Numbered from the stretch's first letter, positions 35,732-45,667 are shown. The stretch is 64,000 bases of DNA from Paenibacillus sp. YYML68 (GCF_027923405.1 NZ_BQYI01000001.1:4468501-4532500); one strand, 5' to 3'. Translations and numbers: made by a program. The notes: generated by a model not told the origin, from the sequence alone.

Positions 35732-37267
35732 TTAATTCGAGGGGTGAGGATTGGAAAGGTTATAGTTTATCTTAATCTTTCCATCCTCGAATACTTCGAT
35801 TGTTTGGATAAGCCTTTGGAGGAATTGCTTCAATACCTGCTCATCGCTAATGTCGAGGTCAATGAAGCGTTCAACTTCCTTCCTAAAGGCTTCTTTGCGT
35901 TCTGCGAGGTTCTTACCTTCTTCTAAGGCTACAATCAGTTCAGCCTTCCTGTTAAGCAGTTCTTGCTGTTGATTGGCGTTACGCTCATTCTGATGCTTGA
36001 ATTGGTCTGTTGTAATAGCCCCCTCAACATGTAAGGACAGCAATTTATCAAAACGATTATCTAGTTCTGCTAATTGCTTCTCCACACGTTTCAGTTCCCT
36101 TTGAGCGAGAGACTGAACAGCCAAGGCTTTTTCTTCTGCAATTCCGTAAAGACTATCAATCTTCAAAGTATCCTTTATCAAGGATTTTAGGTCATTCTTA
36201 ACTACTTGAAGAAGTACCCTTTCTTCGATGATATGGGAAGTGCAATGGGCAGATGTGTATTTAACGTAACCACCACAGACGTATGCACCCTTCCGTCTGT
36301 CGGGTTTGAAGTGCATGCCACTTCCACAATCAGGGCATTTAAGGATATACGAGAACAGGCTTTCATTACCATTGCTCTTGTGTTTGCCCCTCTTTTTCAT
36401 TTGTTCTTGAGCGGCAGTAAAGTCATCCTCTTTAATAAGGGCAGGATGTGAGTTCTCTATGACAATTTGTTCTTCTTCGCTAATCTTACGCCTAACCTTG
36501 TAAGTCTCAGATTCGGCTAACAAACTTGTTGTTTCTTCTCGATGGAATACTTGCTTGCCCGTATAGACTGGATTAGTCAAGATGCCTTTAATCGTGTTCT
36601 GATGCCATTTCTTCCCTGCGTTTGCCGCTCCTGAATGTGCTCTCGGTGTAGGAATACCTCTGCGCATAAGGAGATTACTAATCCCAAACATACCCATACC
36701 GTCATGCAAATAAAGCCTGAAAATTTCTTTTACGATGGGGGCGGCATTTTCGTCAACTTCCAACTTTTTTGTATCGGGATTGGTACGGTAGCCAAAAGGA
36801 GGTACAGATACGATTCGGTTTCCTTGAGTTGCACTAGATTTAAGCCCCCATTTAATCTTGTTGGAGAGGCTCAAGTTATCCTCTTCTGCTAACACCGCCC
36901 TCAGATTAAACATCAATCTGCTCTTGCTAGTTTGGGTATCGTAGCCATCTTCAGGCAAAATCAGTCTTATACTATTTCTTTCCAAAGTGTCAGCAGTGTT
37001 AAGGCTATTAACCGTACTTCTACCCAACCGTGAAACGGACTTTGCGATAACTACATCGAACTTTTTCTTCTTAGCATCATCCAGTAATCGCAAAATCTCA
37101 GTTCGATTCTTAATGCCTGAACCACTTATTCCGTTGTCAATGTACCGTTCAATAACTGTAAACCCTTGTTCCTTAGCAATGTTTTCGGCTAAGGCGATTT
37201 GATTCTGCAAGCTGTTTTTCTGCTCTTCTCTCTTCGTGCTTACTCTAGCATAGATAGCGCACTTCAT
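35732..37267 (-). CDS. Large serine recombinase (integrase type)
   Basis: The 511-residue protein has the N-terminal resolvase domain with YARVSTKREEQ, whose serine is the nucleophile, and SVSRLGRS. A Recombinase domain follows (PPFGYRTNPDTKKL), then a zinc ribbon (CPDCGSGMHFKPDRRKGAYVCGGY) and a coiled coil near 370-440. This is the plan of integrases of phages and integrative elements. It points toward rlmD and ends 8 bp after the rlmD stop, so the rlmD 3' end is the likely left attachment region. The overlapping upstream 51-codon gene may be co-expressed. Confidence 0.93.
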   Translation of the reverse strand: MKCAIYARVSTKREEQKNSLQNQIALAENIAKEQGFTVIERYIDNGISGSGIKNRTEILRLLDDAKKKKFDVVIAKSVSRLGRSTVNSLNTADTLERNSIRLILPEDGYDTQTSKSRLMFNLRAVLAEEDNLSLSNKIKWGLKSSATQGNRIVSVPPFGYRTNPDTKKLEVDENAAPIVKEIFRLYLHDGMGMFGISNLLMRRGIPTPRAHSGAANAGKKWHQNTIKGILTNPVYTGKQVFHREETTSLLAESETYKVRRKISEEEQIVIENSHPALIKEDDFTAAQEQMKKRGKHKSNGNESLFSYILKCPDCGSGMHFKPDRRKGAYVCGGYVKYTSAHCTSHIIEERVLLQVVKNDLKSLIKDTLKIDSLYGIAEEKALAVQSLAQRELKRVEKQLAELDNRFDKLLSLHVEGAITTDQFKHQNERNANQQQELLNRKAELIVALEEGKNLAERKEAFRKEVERFIDLDISDEQVLKQFLQRLIQTIEVFEDGKIKINYNLSNPHPSN

Positions 37268-37419
37268 TGTTCGGTCACTCCTTCCATGTGTGAAGGAATG
37301 ACATTTGCTCTATCATTATCGTACTTTTCGGCTTCGATACTGTCAATCTGATGGCTTAGTATAGAGGATAAAATATCCTCTATGGATGCCGTTCCTACAA
37401 ATGTGCGTTCAACTTTCAT
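37264..37419 (-). CDS. Small protein coupled to the serine recombinase
   Basis: GAGGGGGAATC directly precedes an ATG at 37419. The 51-residue product (MKVERTFVGTASIEDILSSI ... HMEGVTEQ) overlaps the recombinase start by 4 bp. A longer in-frame start at 37545 lacks a site. The function is unknown; a recombination directionality or regulatory role is possible from the position only. Confidence 0.65.
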   Translation of the reverse strand: MKVERTFVGTASIEDILSSILSHQIDSIEAEKYDNDRANVIPSHMEGVTEQ

Positions 37420-37512
37420 TGTTGATTCCCCCTCTCGGGCTAACAATCGCGCTATGGTAGGGAATCGTTGCGAATAAAAAAATTGTCTGCAAAGCTGATT
37501 TCCAATTATTTC

Positions 37513-37541
37513 TTGACAGTATGTCTGTTCATATGTATTAT
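37513..37541 (+). promoter_or_regulatory. Promoter of the interrupted methyltransferase gene
   Basis: TTGACA and TATTAT are 17 bases apart, ending 28 bp before the GTG start at 37570. Confidence 0.75.
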
Positions 37542-37690
37542 GCAAGGAAATCTTTGTGAGGTGATTGGAGTGGAGAACTTATATCTGAATACGGCTAAAC
37601 TGTATGATGCTGATAACCGAGCGGTATTTTCAGCGTAAGCGTCAAATAGCCCACACCTATTCAAATGGCGAGGGCTGAGGTAAGCTAGTG

Positions 37691-39271
37691 TTACTTCGGT
37701 GGTGCCACACGGCAAGAGTCCGGCAATGACGTTGACCACGGAGCCAGTTGTCTCAAAGCATCCTGATCATGAAGGTTCGGAAGCTGTGGCAATTGCTCGA
37801 ACAAAAACTTCAAGTATGCATACGGATTTAACCCGCTCGCCTTTGCGGATTCCACGATGCTGTAGATCGTCGCACTTGCTTTCGCACCTTTAGGCGTATT
37901 GGCAAAAATCCAGTTTTTTCGGCCAATCACAACCGGTTTGATGGCACGCTCCGCTCGGTTATTGTCAATCTCGAGCCTGCCGTCTTGCATGAATGCGACA
38001 AGCTTGTCCCACTGGTTCAGGCTGTAGGTGATCGCCTGTCCGGTCAAGCTTTTGGGCAGCACCTCAGCTTCCGCGTTTTGCAGCCACTTCAAATAAGCCT
38101 CCAGCAATGGCGCACTCTGCTCCTGACGAGCTTGGTGCCGGGCCTCAGGGCTTACATCCTTCAGCCGTCGTTCCACAGCGAACAGCTCATTGCAGAACCA
38201 TAAGCCCTTGCCAGCTGCCACCTCTGCCGTACGATGGGCTGCCGGCAGCGCCTTCAGCGCCTCATCGAACTTGCGTCTTGCGTGGCTCCAGCAACCACAG
38301 AGTGTCACGTCCGCGAGCTTATGGTAGCCTGAGAATCCATCCGCATGCAGGTAGCCGCTGAAGCCTTCTAGAAATTGACGCGGGTGCTCCCCACTGCGGG
38401 TCGGCTGGTATTCGTACAAGACGATGGGCTCACTCGTATGTCCGGTACGGTACATCCAAAGGTACGACTTCTGTTCGGCCTTCCGTCCCGGTTCCTGCAG
38501 CACGGGGAATGTCGTTTCGTCCGCATGGAGGATGTCCTGCAGCAGCATGTGCGACTTCATGTAATGAAATAGCGGCTCTAGCCAGCGTTCGGAGGCGTAG
38601 ATCATCCAGTTGGCTAGCGTTTGACGCGACAGCATCAGCCCATGCCGAAGAAGCTGCTGCTCTTGACGATAGAGCGGCAGGCTTTCGACATACTTCTGGT
38701 GCATCACATGGGCCAGTATAGAAGCCGATGCCAGGCCTCCAGGATGCGCGGGTGCAGGTGCCTTAGCAGTGACCACGGGAGTGCTCTCCTCGTTGCGCTC
38801 GCAATGGCGGCAGCTATAGATGAATCGAACGCTCCTCACGATCTTGTACTGGGCAGGCATGAACACCAATTCATCGCGTGCTTCGCTGCTCATCTCATGT
38901 AGCTTCCCATCGCAGCACGAACAGACCTGCTCTTCCTCGGGCAATCGATACTCCACGGTTTCTACAGGCAAATGATCAAACTTCGCCAGGCGATCCCCCT
39001 TGACTTTCTTCCGCTTGTGGGTCACGGTTTCCACAGTTGGCTCAGGGAGCGCAGGGTTAGCTGCCTGCTCTGCTTCGTTAAACAGGAACAGCTGGTTCAG
39101 AGGCGTCTTCTCGCTCGAAGAGCCGAAGCGCTTATGCTGGGCAAGCTTGGATTGCTCCAGCAGCATATGGACCTGCTTCTTGAGCTTGTTTACCTCTGCC
39201 TCGAGCGCTTCGCTGTATGTTTTGTATTCATCTAGAGTTTGGGGTTGGGGTGATTCCGCACGTTTTGTCAT
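37691..39271 (-). CDS. tnpC: IS66 transposase TnpC
   Basis: This 526-residue DDE transposase has an N-terminal leucine-zipper-like helix (EALEAEVNKLKKQVHMLLEQ), a zinc-finger region (CSCCDGKL and CRHCER) and the catalytic core (LHADETTFPVLQEPGRK, LHADGFSGYHKL, and EIDNNRAERAIKPVVIGRKN). It appears complete. It is the last gene of the three-gene IS66 unit and gives the strand transfer activity. Confidence 0.95.
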   Translation of the reverse strand: MTKRAESPQPQTLDEYKTYSEALEAEVNKLKKQVHMLLEQSKLAQHKRFGSSSEKTPLNQLFLFNEAEQAANPALPEPTVETVTHKRKKVKGDRLAKFDHLPVETVEYRLPEEEQVCSCCDGKLHEMSSEARDELVFMPAQYKIVRSVRFIYSCRHCERNEESTPVVTAKAPAPAHPGGLASASILAHVMHQKYVESLPLYRQEQQLLRHGLMLSRQTLANWMIYASERWLEPLFHYMKSHMLLQDILHADETTFPVLQEPGRKAEQKSYLWMYRTGHTSEPIVLYEYQPTRSGEHPRQFLEGFSGYLHADGFSGYHKLADVTLCGCWSHARRKFDEALKALPAAHRTAEVAAGKGLWFCNELFAVERRLKDVSPEARHQARQEQSAPLLEAYLKWLQNAEAEVLPKSLTGQAITYSLNQWDKLVAFMQDGRLEIDNNRAERAIKPVVIGRKNWIFANTPKGAKASATIYSIVESAKASGLNPYAYLKFLFEQLPQLPNLHDQDALRQLAPWSTSLPDSCRVAPPK

Positions 39272-39353
39272 GAAGGATGTATTCGCTGAACGACCACGTT
39301 TATCCTGCTTTTCAAGTAAACATGATGGAGGCAGGCACGATGGTCACTCGCGC

Positions 39354-39710
39354 CTACACCACCGTTTGAACGGAAACCACAGGATGCGCTTGCTGCTGCT
39401 CGATGGACAGTCCGTCCAGCAACCAGTTCAATTCGCGACGAGTCAGGGCGATGGTCGCATGGCTGTCGTCAGTCGGCCACTGGAAGGTGCCGCGTTCGAG
39501 GCGGCGGTAGAACAGCCAGAAGCCATTTACATCCCAATACAGAATCTTGAGCTTGTCTCGCTGTCGATTGCAGAACACGAACAAGCTGCTCGAGAAGGGG
39601 TTGAGTGCATACACCTCCTGCACCAGAGCGGCCAGGCCATCGATCGACTTGCGTAAGTCCGTACTGCCGCTTGCTAAATACACGGGAATGCTGCTCGGAA
39701 TGGTCAACAT
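39354..39710 (-). CDS. tnpB: IS66 accessory protein TnpB
   Basis: The 118-residue protein has the family pattern ASGSTDLRKSIDGLAALVQE and LFVFCNRQRDKLKILYWDVN followed by FWLFYRRLERGTFQWP. It is required with TnpA for IS66 movement, but its role is not well defined. It overlaps tnpA by 7 bp. Confidence 0.95.
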   Translation of the reverse strand: MLTIPSSIPVYLASGSTDLRKSIDGLAALVQEVYALNPFSSSLFVFCNRQRDKLKILYWDVNGFWLFYRRLERGTFQWPTDDSHATIALTRRELNWLLDGLSIEQQQAHPVVSVQTVV

Positions 39711-40057
39711 AGATCCTTCAGCACCTTAACGATTTCACGAAGCTGGGTAGAGTCGAATGACTCACTCAGTTCAATAGAAGCCGCTCCAACATGAATCCGT
39801 AGGGATCCCGTTGGCAGATTGCTACGTGCGGGAGGAGGTGTCACGGTAACAGGGATGAAGATTGATGCGGACTTTGATCGTTTGGATTTGGGGGGGCCTT
39901 CGATCTGTTTGAGCCAGTACTTCAGCTCATGGATGGTATGGTTATTGGCTTTACTCCAGACTACCATGGTTTGACCGCTCGCTCGATAGTTCTCAATGCG
40001 AGTTCTCCATGCCTGTTGTCGCTCCGCTCGATTCATGGGATGTCCTCCTCGATTCAT
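39704..40057 (-). CDS. tnpA: IS66 accessory protein TnpA
   Basis: The 117-residue protein has an N-terminal helix-turn-helix-like region (WRTRIENYRASGQTMVVWSK, HELKYWLKQIE) and a C-terminal part ending ELSESFDSTQLREIVKVL. It is the first gene of the element, about 60 bp inside the right end. Confidence 0.93.
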   Translation of the reverse strand: MNRGGHPMNRAERQQAWRTRIENYRASGQTMVVWSKANNHTIHELKYWLKQIEGPPKSKRSKSASIFIPVTVTPPPARSNLPTGSLRIHVGAASIELSESFDSTQLREIVKVLKDLC

Positions 40058-40613
40058 ATTGAGGACATTATCTCATCTATGCATACATGGGGTGAAGGTG
40101 GGATGTATTTGACGCTTACTTTTCAGCCGATATACCTTTTTACTTGGATAGGGCGAAGAAGCTTGGGGGCAAATCACTGGAGCTAGCCTGTGGTACAGGC
40201 AGAATTACAATTCCGCTTGCTGAGGAAGGAATCAACATATGGGGTTTAGATTACTCAAGCAGTATGTTGGAGGTTCTGACAGCTAAGGTAAATAAGCTGT
40301 CAGAGAAGTCGAAACAAAATATCCATACCGTTCTTGGCGACATGACTAATTTTTCATTGTCTGAAAAGTTTAAGCTTATCTTCATCCCTTTCCGTAGTTT
40401 CCAGTCCTTAGAAACTGACGAACAGGCTTTACAATGTCTGTCGTGTGTTCATCGCCACTTGGAGGATGAAGGACAGTTCATAATAAACGTATTCAAGCCA
40501 ATAAAAGAGATTGGCGAATGGTGGATAAATCTTAATGAAAATCTAGATTTTGAATCTACCCTTGAGGGCGGCGAAAAGGTTACAAGACATTCCATTAAGA
40601 AGGCATATGACAT

Positions 40614-42035
40614 CACTAGCGTTGCATTAATGTTCTCAGAATCATCATAATATTCACTCTAATTGTTCCGCAGACATGAAAAAATCCTTTACAATGGAAT
40701 GGCAGGTAGTACCTGTCCATAATCCACTGAAAAGGATCAGCCATGGACAAGGATATCCTATTTTCTTCATTTGGTAAATGGATTTCTCCAATTTGTGCGA
40801 AGACGTTCACAGATCGTGTTCGTGAAATGGAACAAGATAAATATGTGAAGAAGCTTACAACATTGTCGTACCTTAAATTGTTCTTGCATGCGCAAATTCA
40901 GCAGCGAGACGGGCTTCGTGAAATAGCTGCCGATGTGCTTTGTGAAAACTTTCAAAGGGAACTCGGAATCCAATCGATCTCCGCCTCCCAGTTAAGCCGG
41001 AAGCATAATCAAGTCGACTCTTCCTTGCTGGAACAAGTATTCCAGTCGCTGGTGCATCACATTCGCCGAAGCGAAGCTCCTCCTTCCCTGCGAAAAGATT
41101 TTAAGATCATCGACTCTACGACCATCGGACTTTGCCTGCAGAAATACAAATGGGCTGAGTTTCGGAAAACGAAAGCTGGAATCAAGCTACACTTTCGCCT
41201 GGCGTATATGGATGATGAAACTGCTGTTCCCGAGAAGGTCAAGATGACACCCGCCAAGCAGAGTGATCGCAGTCAGTTGGATGACCTGGTCGACGAAGTG
41301 GGTTGCACCTACGTGTTTGATCGCGGCTATATCGACTACGCCAAGTTTGACGACTACTGCGACCGTGGCATTTTCTTTGTGACTCGGACGAAAAAGAATA
41401 CCGCCATCCGTCAGATTGAGTCGTTTAAACTGCCAGCTGATGCTCGTGTGAAATCGGATGAAATGGTGTACATCGGAACACCGCAGAAGCGAATGGAAAA
41501 CGTCTTGCGATTGATCCAAACGGAGGATACCGAAGGCAATCCGATTACCATTCTCACGAACCGCTTCGACTTAGAGGCGGATGAAATCGGACAAATCTAC
41601 CGGGAACGCTGGGCGATTGAAACGTTTTTCAAATGGATGAAGCAGCACGTACGCATCAAGACATTTTATGGAACCAGTGAGCAAGCCGTTATGAATCAGG
41701 TGTGGATGGCACTCATCGCCTTTTGTCTGCTCGTGCTGGTGAAGATGGAAACGGGCACCAAACACAGTCTGCTGGATCTATACCGGTGGCTAAAGGTTTT
41801 GCTATGGAATTCAGCAGAAATCTGGATGGAACGTATTCATTACAAACCAAGTCGAACATCTGCAGGTAGGCGAAAGAGAGTTTAGTGCAATTGACAAAAC
41901 ATTGATCATATTACATATAATTACCAAATGGACAGGTTACCTTTATATGGGGGTCGACCTTTTGGCTGATTGACCCAGAATAAATGACTGAATTTTTTGA
42001 CTATTAGTGATGATGAGTTTTATGCAACGCTAGTG
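40614..42035 (+). mobile_element. IS4-family insertion sequence, 1422 bp
   Basis: The ends CACTAGCGTTGCA (40614) and its complement (to 42035) are inverted repeats. A 9-bp target duplication ATATGACAT is at 40605-40613 and 42036-42044. It encodes one transposase and splits the methyltransferase gene at its third quarter. Confidence 0.95.
40743..41885 (+). CDS. IS4-family transposase
   Basis: The 380-residue DDE transposase shows the first Asp in FKIIDSTTIGLCL, the second in YVFDRGYIDYAKFDDY, and the YREK-type signature YRERWAIETFFKWMKQH with the third acidic residue. The length and layout match IS4 relatives of Bacillales. It seems intact. Confidence 0.93.
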   Translation: MDKDILFSSFGKWISPICAKTFTDRVREMEQDKYVKKLTTLSYLKLFLHAQIQQRDGLREIAADVLCENFQRELGIQSISASQLSRKHNQVDSSLLEQVFQSLVHHIRRSEAPPSLRKDFKIIDSTTIGLCLQKYKWAEFRKTKAGIKLHFRLAYMDDETAVPEKVKMTPAKQSDRSQLDDLVDEVGCTYVFDRGYIDYAKFDDYCDRGIFFVTRTKKNTAIRQIESFKLPADARVKSDEMVYIGTPQKRMENVLRLIQTEDTEGNPITILTNRFDLEADEIGQIYRERWAIETFFKWMKQHVRIKTFYGTSEQAVMNQVWMALIAFCLLVLVKMETGTKHSLLDLYRWLKVLLWNSAEIWMERIHYKPSRTSAGRRKRV

Positions 42036-42275
42036 ATATGACATAGATAAACGTCTACTATTCACGGATTTTATATACCGTCTATACAAGAGTGACGAGT
42101 TAATTGGGGAATATCATGACAGTATTAGACTGAGGTACTTCTATGAGAGTGACATAAGAAAACTAATTACTTCTTCGGGATTAACAATAGATGAAGAGTA
42201 TGGTTGGTATGACGGTACTCCTGTTAATGAAGGTAAAGAATTTATTTTTGTTTGTAGTAAAGCTTGATTCCATTC

Positions 42276-42300
42276 CCCACCCCTTCGGGGTGGGTTATTT
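42276..42300 (+). terminator. Terminator of the methyltransferase gene
   Basis: CCCACCCC pairs with GGGGTGGG around TTC and is followed by TTATTTG. It lies 9 bp after the stop codon. Confidence 0.8.
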
Positions 42301-42463
42301 GTTTCAGTGGTCGCTCCGCTTCGCTTCGCTCGGTGTCGCCGCTCACTTCCAATGTCGGAAGATGGGCGGCTATTTCTCATATACGCTGACGGTACAGCAA
42401 GGATATAATTGGCGGAGGGGCAGCCTGAATGTGCCGACAATCATAAGGAGTTAAGGCGATTGA

Positions 42464-42511
42464 CAAAAAAAACAGGGAGACGTCAAGGTTTGGCGGCCTC
42501 GTCTCCCTGTT
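42464..42511 (-). terminator. Minus-strand terminator at the left edge of the DUF6431 transposon
   Basis: AACAGGGAGACG (42471-42482) pairs exactly with 42500-42511, and on the minus strand the stem is followed by a run of eight T. No minus-strand gene lies before it, so it may insulate the transposon. The rest of 42301-42539 shows no gene. Confidence 0.6.
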
Positions 42512-42539
42512 CACCACAGCTTTCGCCTCTATTATCGTA

Positions 42540-43145
42540 GTGGATTGGGACATCGATGTAAAGAGCTATTTATTACGATGCGAGGACGGCTTGCCGGAAG
42601 CCGACCGGCCTGTCGGATGCAAGCACTGTCACTCCGAGCGCAAGCCGCATCGGCACGGGAAGTTTACGCGTATGCTGTACACGCTGGAGGAGGCGCTCTC
42701 CATCCCTATATTCCGTTTTCGATGTCCAGACTGCGAGCGTGCGATTAGCATCGTGCCTTCTTTCGTGGAGCGGCATCATCAGGCAGCGGTCGATGTCAAG
42801 GAGACCGTCGTCCTCGCGGGAGAGGATGGCTTGAGCTTGTCTGAGATCGCAGCAGAAAGCCAGGCGTATGCGGGCGGACCCTACGCCGAGAAGACGCTAT
42901 GGCGATGGCGTCGATGCTGGGAGCAGCGTCGAATTGCGCAAGAAGCTCGGGTGTGGGCAACGCTTTTTCATGAAGGCATGGATGCGGCCTTACCTCGCGA
43001 ACGCCGCTCTGCCTGGAAGGCGCTGTGGGCCGCTTGGCGTCAGCTTGAACGCCCGGGCAGGCTCCTTTCTGTCTTCTTGCGAATGGAACGCTCATTTCAG
43101 GTGACGGTAGGCCCACTTCATCCCACAAAAGCTGGGTATGGCTGA
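42540..43145 (+). CDS. DUF6431 transposon protein with zinc ribbon
   Basis: The 201-codon frame starts at a GTG right beside the candidate transposon end, with no clear ribosome site. A later start is possible. It has two CxxC pairs (CKHCHSERKPHRHGKFTR and RFRCPDCERAI) and an HTH-like part (LSEIAAESQAYAGGPYAEKT). DUF6431 proteins accompany this type of DDE transposase and probably bind DNA ends. The role is inferred from context. Confidence 0.72.
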   Translation: MDWDIDVKSYLLRCEDGLPEADRPVGCKHCHSERKPHRHGKFTRMLYTLEEALSIPIFRFRCPDCERAISIVPSFVERHHQAAVDVKETVVLAGEDGLSLSEIAAESQAYAGGPYAEKTLWRWRRCWEQRRIAQEARVWATLFHEGMDAALPRERRSAWKALWAAWRQLERPGRLLSVFLRMERSFQVTVGPLHPTKAGYG

Positions 43146-43216
43146 GGGTGCCTCTTTCCCCTCACAATGGACGGAGGATACCCTGTACCCATGAACATGC
43201 TGAAGGAGGATGAACC

Positions 43217-44602
43217 ATGTCTCATCAGATTACAAAGGAACAGATTGCCCTAGCGCGGTATGCGCTTATTGCCCCCATCGTCAGCCGTCAAACCCCGCTT
43301 GCGCCGGGGGAGCTGGGAGCGTGGCTTCGCGAAACCGCAAGCCGCATGTACGAGCTTCCCGGAAGTCGTCGTCAGCAGGTCAGCGTTCGGACGCTGGAAC
43401 GGTACCTGGAAGCGTACCGCAAGGGGGGATGGGAGGCGCTGATGCCGCGCGAGCGAGCAACAGACGGACGTACCCGGCTGGCTCCAAGCTTACTGCAGCA
43501 AGCCATTGAGCTGCGACGGCAACGGCCAGCTCGCAGCGTGGAGCAGCTGATCTTCCTGCTCGAAGAGAGCGGAGCAGCCGCCCCGGGCCAAATCGCCGTT
43601 AGCACATTAGCCAGGCACCTCAGACGAGCTGGCGTCAGCCGCGGACAAGTCATAGAAGCGACTTCGGCTCAGACGTTTCGCCGCTTTGAGGCGGAAGATA
43701 TATTAGAGCTGCTGCAGGCAGACTTCAAGCACTTCGTCTACTTGCCTGATCCGAAGGAGCCGAAGAAGAAGCGAAAGACCATTCTGCTGGCCATCCTCGA
43801 TGACTACAGCCGATACGTGGTGCATGCTCAAATCTATTGGGACGAGCAACTGCCTCGGCTAGAGGACAGCTTGAAAAAAGCAATCCTCCGTCACGGCATT
43901 CCGGAGATGTTCTATTGTGACAACGGCTCCGCTTTCTCGGCTCACCATTTAGCCCGTATTTGCGGGCGGCTCGGCATTGAGCTTCGGCATAGTAGACCTT
44001 ACCGGCCTCAAGGTCGTGGGAAGGTAGAGCGTCTGTTCCAGTTTGTCGATAGCAGCTTCCGCCCCGAGGTGCAGGCGCTCATCGACCGGGGAGAAGTGAC
44101 GACGCTGGAGGACGTAAACCAAGCGCTTCGCAGCTGGCTGGATGGTTACTACCATCTCCGCGTGCACAGCAGCACGAAACAGACGCCGCATGAACGCTTC
44201 GAGGCAAGCACGAAGGCGCGCAAGCGCAGGCCGCTTACCGAGTTGAATGAGATGTTCCTATGGGAAGAGGAGCGCACCGTAGACAAAACCGGCTGTATCC
44301 AGCTGTCCGGTAACACCTATGAGGTCGACAGCGAGCTTGCCCGTAAGCGAATCGCGCTTCGATACGATCCGTACGACTTGACAGAGCTGCAGGTCTGGTT
44401 CGAGGGCAAGCGATACGCCGATGCGGTGCCGATCGATCTGAAAAAGCGTCGCAAGCGCAAGCCGGATGAAGTGAAGCCTGTAGAGGTCGAGACGTCGGCG
44501 GAGACATTGTCGTTCGTTGAGCTTGCCGAGAAGAAGCGTCAGGCGCAGTGGGAGCAAGATGAAGTGAGCTATGCACAGCGTCAAGGTGGTGAGGTGCGAT
44601 GA
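43217..44602 (+). CDS. DDE transposase, rve-domain (TniA/IS481-like)
   Basis: The 461-residue protein has an N-terminal HTH pair (SVRTLERYLEAYRKGGWEAL), an rve core with LLQADFKHFVYLP (first Asp), FYCDNGSAFSAHHLARICG (second Asp) and RPYRPQGRGKVERLFQFVD (Glu). A C-terminal Mu-type barrel follows (GNTYEVDSELARKRIALRYDP). AAGGAGG precedes the ATG. It probably acts with the AAA ATPase whose gene overlaps its end by 4 bp. Confidence 0.92.
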   Translation: MSHQITKEQIALARYALIAPIVSRQTPLAPGELGAWLRETASRMYELPGSRRQQVSVRTLERYLEAYRKGGWEALMPRERATDGRTRLAPSLLQQAIELRRQRPARSVEQLIFLLEESGAAAPGQIAVSTLARHLRRAGVSRGQVIEATSAQTFRRFEAEDILELLQADFKHFVYLPDPKEPKKKRKTILLAILDDYSRYVVHAQIYWDEQLPRLEDSLKKAILRHGIPEMFYCDNGSAFSAHHLARICGRLGIELRHSRPYRPQGRGKVERLFQFVDSSFRPEVQALIDRGEVTTLEDVNQALRSWLDGYYHLRVHSSTKQTPHERFEASTKARKRRPLTELNEMFLWEEERTVDKTGCIQLSGNTYEVDSELARKRIALRYDPYDLTELQVWFEGKRYADAVPIDLKKRRKRKPDEVKPVEVETSAETLSFVELAEKKRQAQWEQDEVSYAQRQGGEVR

Positions 44603-44914
44603 CACGACGTCCCTTTACGCGCGAGGTGGAGCCGTGCTACGAGTTTCAAGGACACCGGGAAGCGTACGCCCGACTAAGCATGGCGGTCGAGAACCGGCTG
44701 CTCGGTGTCTTGACCGGTGAAGTGGGCAGCGGAAAATCCGCTCTATTGCGGCGTTTATTCCGATCGCTGGACACGATGCGCACGCATCCGATCTACATCA
44801 GCATGGCGGACCTGAAGCCAAGAGACTTTTACGGACAGCTTCTGGCTGTATTTCGTCAAGTAAAATTACCCGAAAAAATCGTGCACTTTTACCCATCGTC
44901 ATCAGGGGTAATTT

Positions 44915-45667
44915 TCAGCGCTCCTTCATGAGCGCGTGCTTCATTCTGTAGCTCTCACCCTCGAATACGAGCAGATGTCCGTGGTGCGCCAAGCGGTCAA
45001 TCATCGCGGCCGCCATCTGGTCGTCGGTAAAGACCGAGCCCCATTTAGAGAACTCCAGATTGGTCGTAATAATCAGACTCCGACTCTCGTAGCTGTCGGC
45101 AATAACACGGAACAAGAGCTGCGCTCCTTCCTTGTCGATGGGAATGTAGCCCCATTCGTCCAGGATCAGCAGTTGGCAGCGCTGGATCTCGCCCATGAGA
45201 CGTTCAAGCGTACCACCTCGTTTCGCTTCACCCAGCCGCATCACGAGTTCCGCCACAGTGTAAAATTTAACAGCTAAGCCGAGTTCGCAAGCGCGCAAGC
45301 CTGCTGCAATGGCCAGATGCGTTTTACCTGTACCAACGGGACCGTAAAGCACCAGATTGCGTCGTCCCTGAATGAAGTGCCCTTCCGTCAGGTCGCTCCA
45401 TTGCAGCGACGATGGCAGCTTCACGCCTTGCCTGTCATAGCCCTCTAGTGTCTTGTACACCGGAAATCCTGCCCGGCTCATCAATCGGGAACGGCGGCTT
45501 CGCTCCCGGCTCTCCATTTCTTCGGCGAGCACGCGATGCAAGAACTCCTCCTGCTTCGGCGTCGCCTCACTCTCGCACAGCTCCACCGCTCGCTGACTCA
45601 AAACAAGCTTCTTGCAGAAGGCGGAAATCTCACTGCGCAGCGCCTCTCGTTCGCGGACTATGCTCAT
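44915..45667 (-). CDS. istB: IS21 helper ATPase IstB
   Basis: The 250-residue AAA+ protein has Walker A LYGPVGTGKTHLAIAAGL, Walker B LLILDEWGYIPID and sensor ITTNLEFSKWGSVFTDDQMA. It forms a target-selecting complex with IstA. It overlaps istA by 4 bp. Confidence 0.95.
   Translation of the reverse strand: MSIVREREALRSEISAFCKKLVLSQRAVELCESEATPKQEEFLHRVLAEEMESRERSRRSRLMSRAGFPVYKTLEGYDRQGVKLPSSLQWSDLTEGHFIQGRRNLVLYGPVGTGKTHLAIAAGLRACELGLAVKFYTVAELVMRLGEAKRGGTLERLMGEIQRCQLLILDEWGYIPIDKEGAQLLFRVIADSYESRSLIITTNLEFSKWGSVFTDDQMAAAMIDRLAHHGHLLVFEGESYRMKHALMKER

Larger units (their letters stand above)
37635..40119 (-). mobile_element. IS66-family insertion sequence (copy a), 2485 bp
   Basis: The ends are GTAAGCGTCAAATA (37635) and its inverted partner (to 40119). 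An 8-bp target duplication TTTTCAGC flanks it at 37627-37634 and 40120-40127. It carries tnpA, tnpB and tnpC on the minus strand and splits the methyltransferase gene. Confidence 0.96.
37570..42267 (+). pseudogene. Class I SAM-dependent methyltransferase, split by IS66 and IS4
   Basis: The gene lies in three pieces: 37570-37634, 40128-40613 and 42045-42267. Taking out both IS elements with one copy of each target duplication leaves 774 bp, an exact frame of 257 residues. It starts at GTG with AGGTGA upstream (VENLYLNTAKLYDADNRAVF), continues through the SAM motif LELACGTGRITIPLAEEGI and DYSSSMLEVL, and ends EEYGWYDGTPVNEGKEFIFV plus a few residues. This is a generic small-molecule-type methyltransferase. 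No other damage is seen, so the insertions appear recent. A hairpin terminator follows the stop. Confidence 0.92.

Noticed and set aside
40144..40650. A separate 168-residue methyltransferase
   Set aside because: It is the middle piece of the gene split by IS66 and IS4; its first and last codons lie outside or within IS ends.
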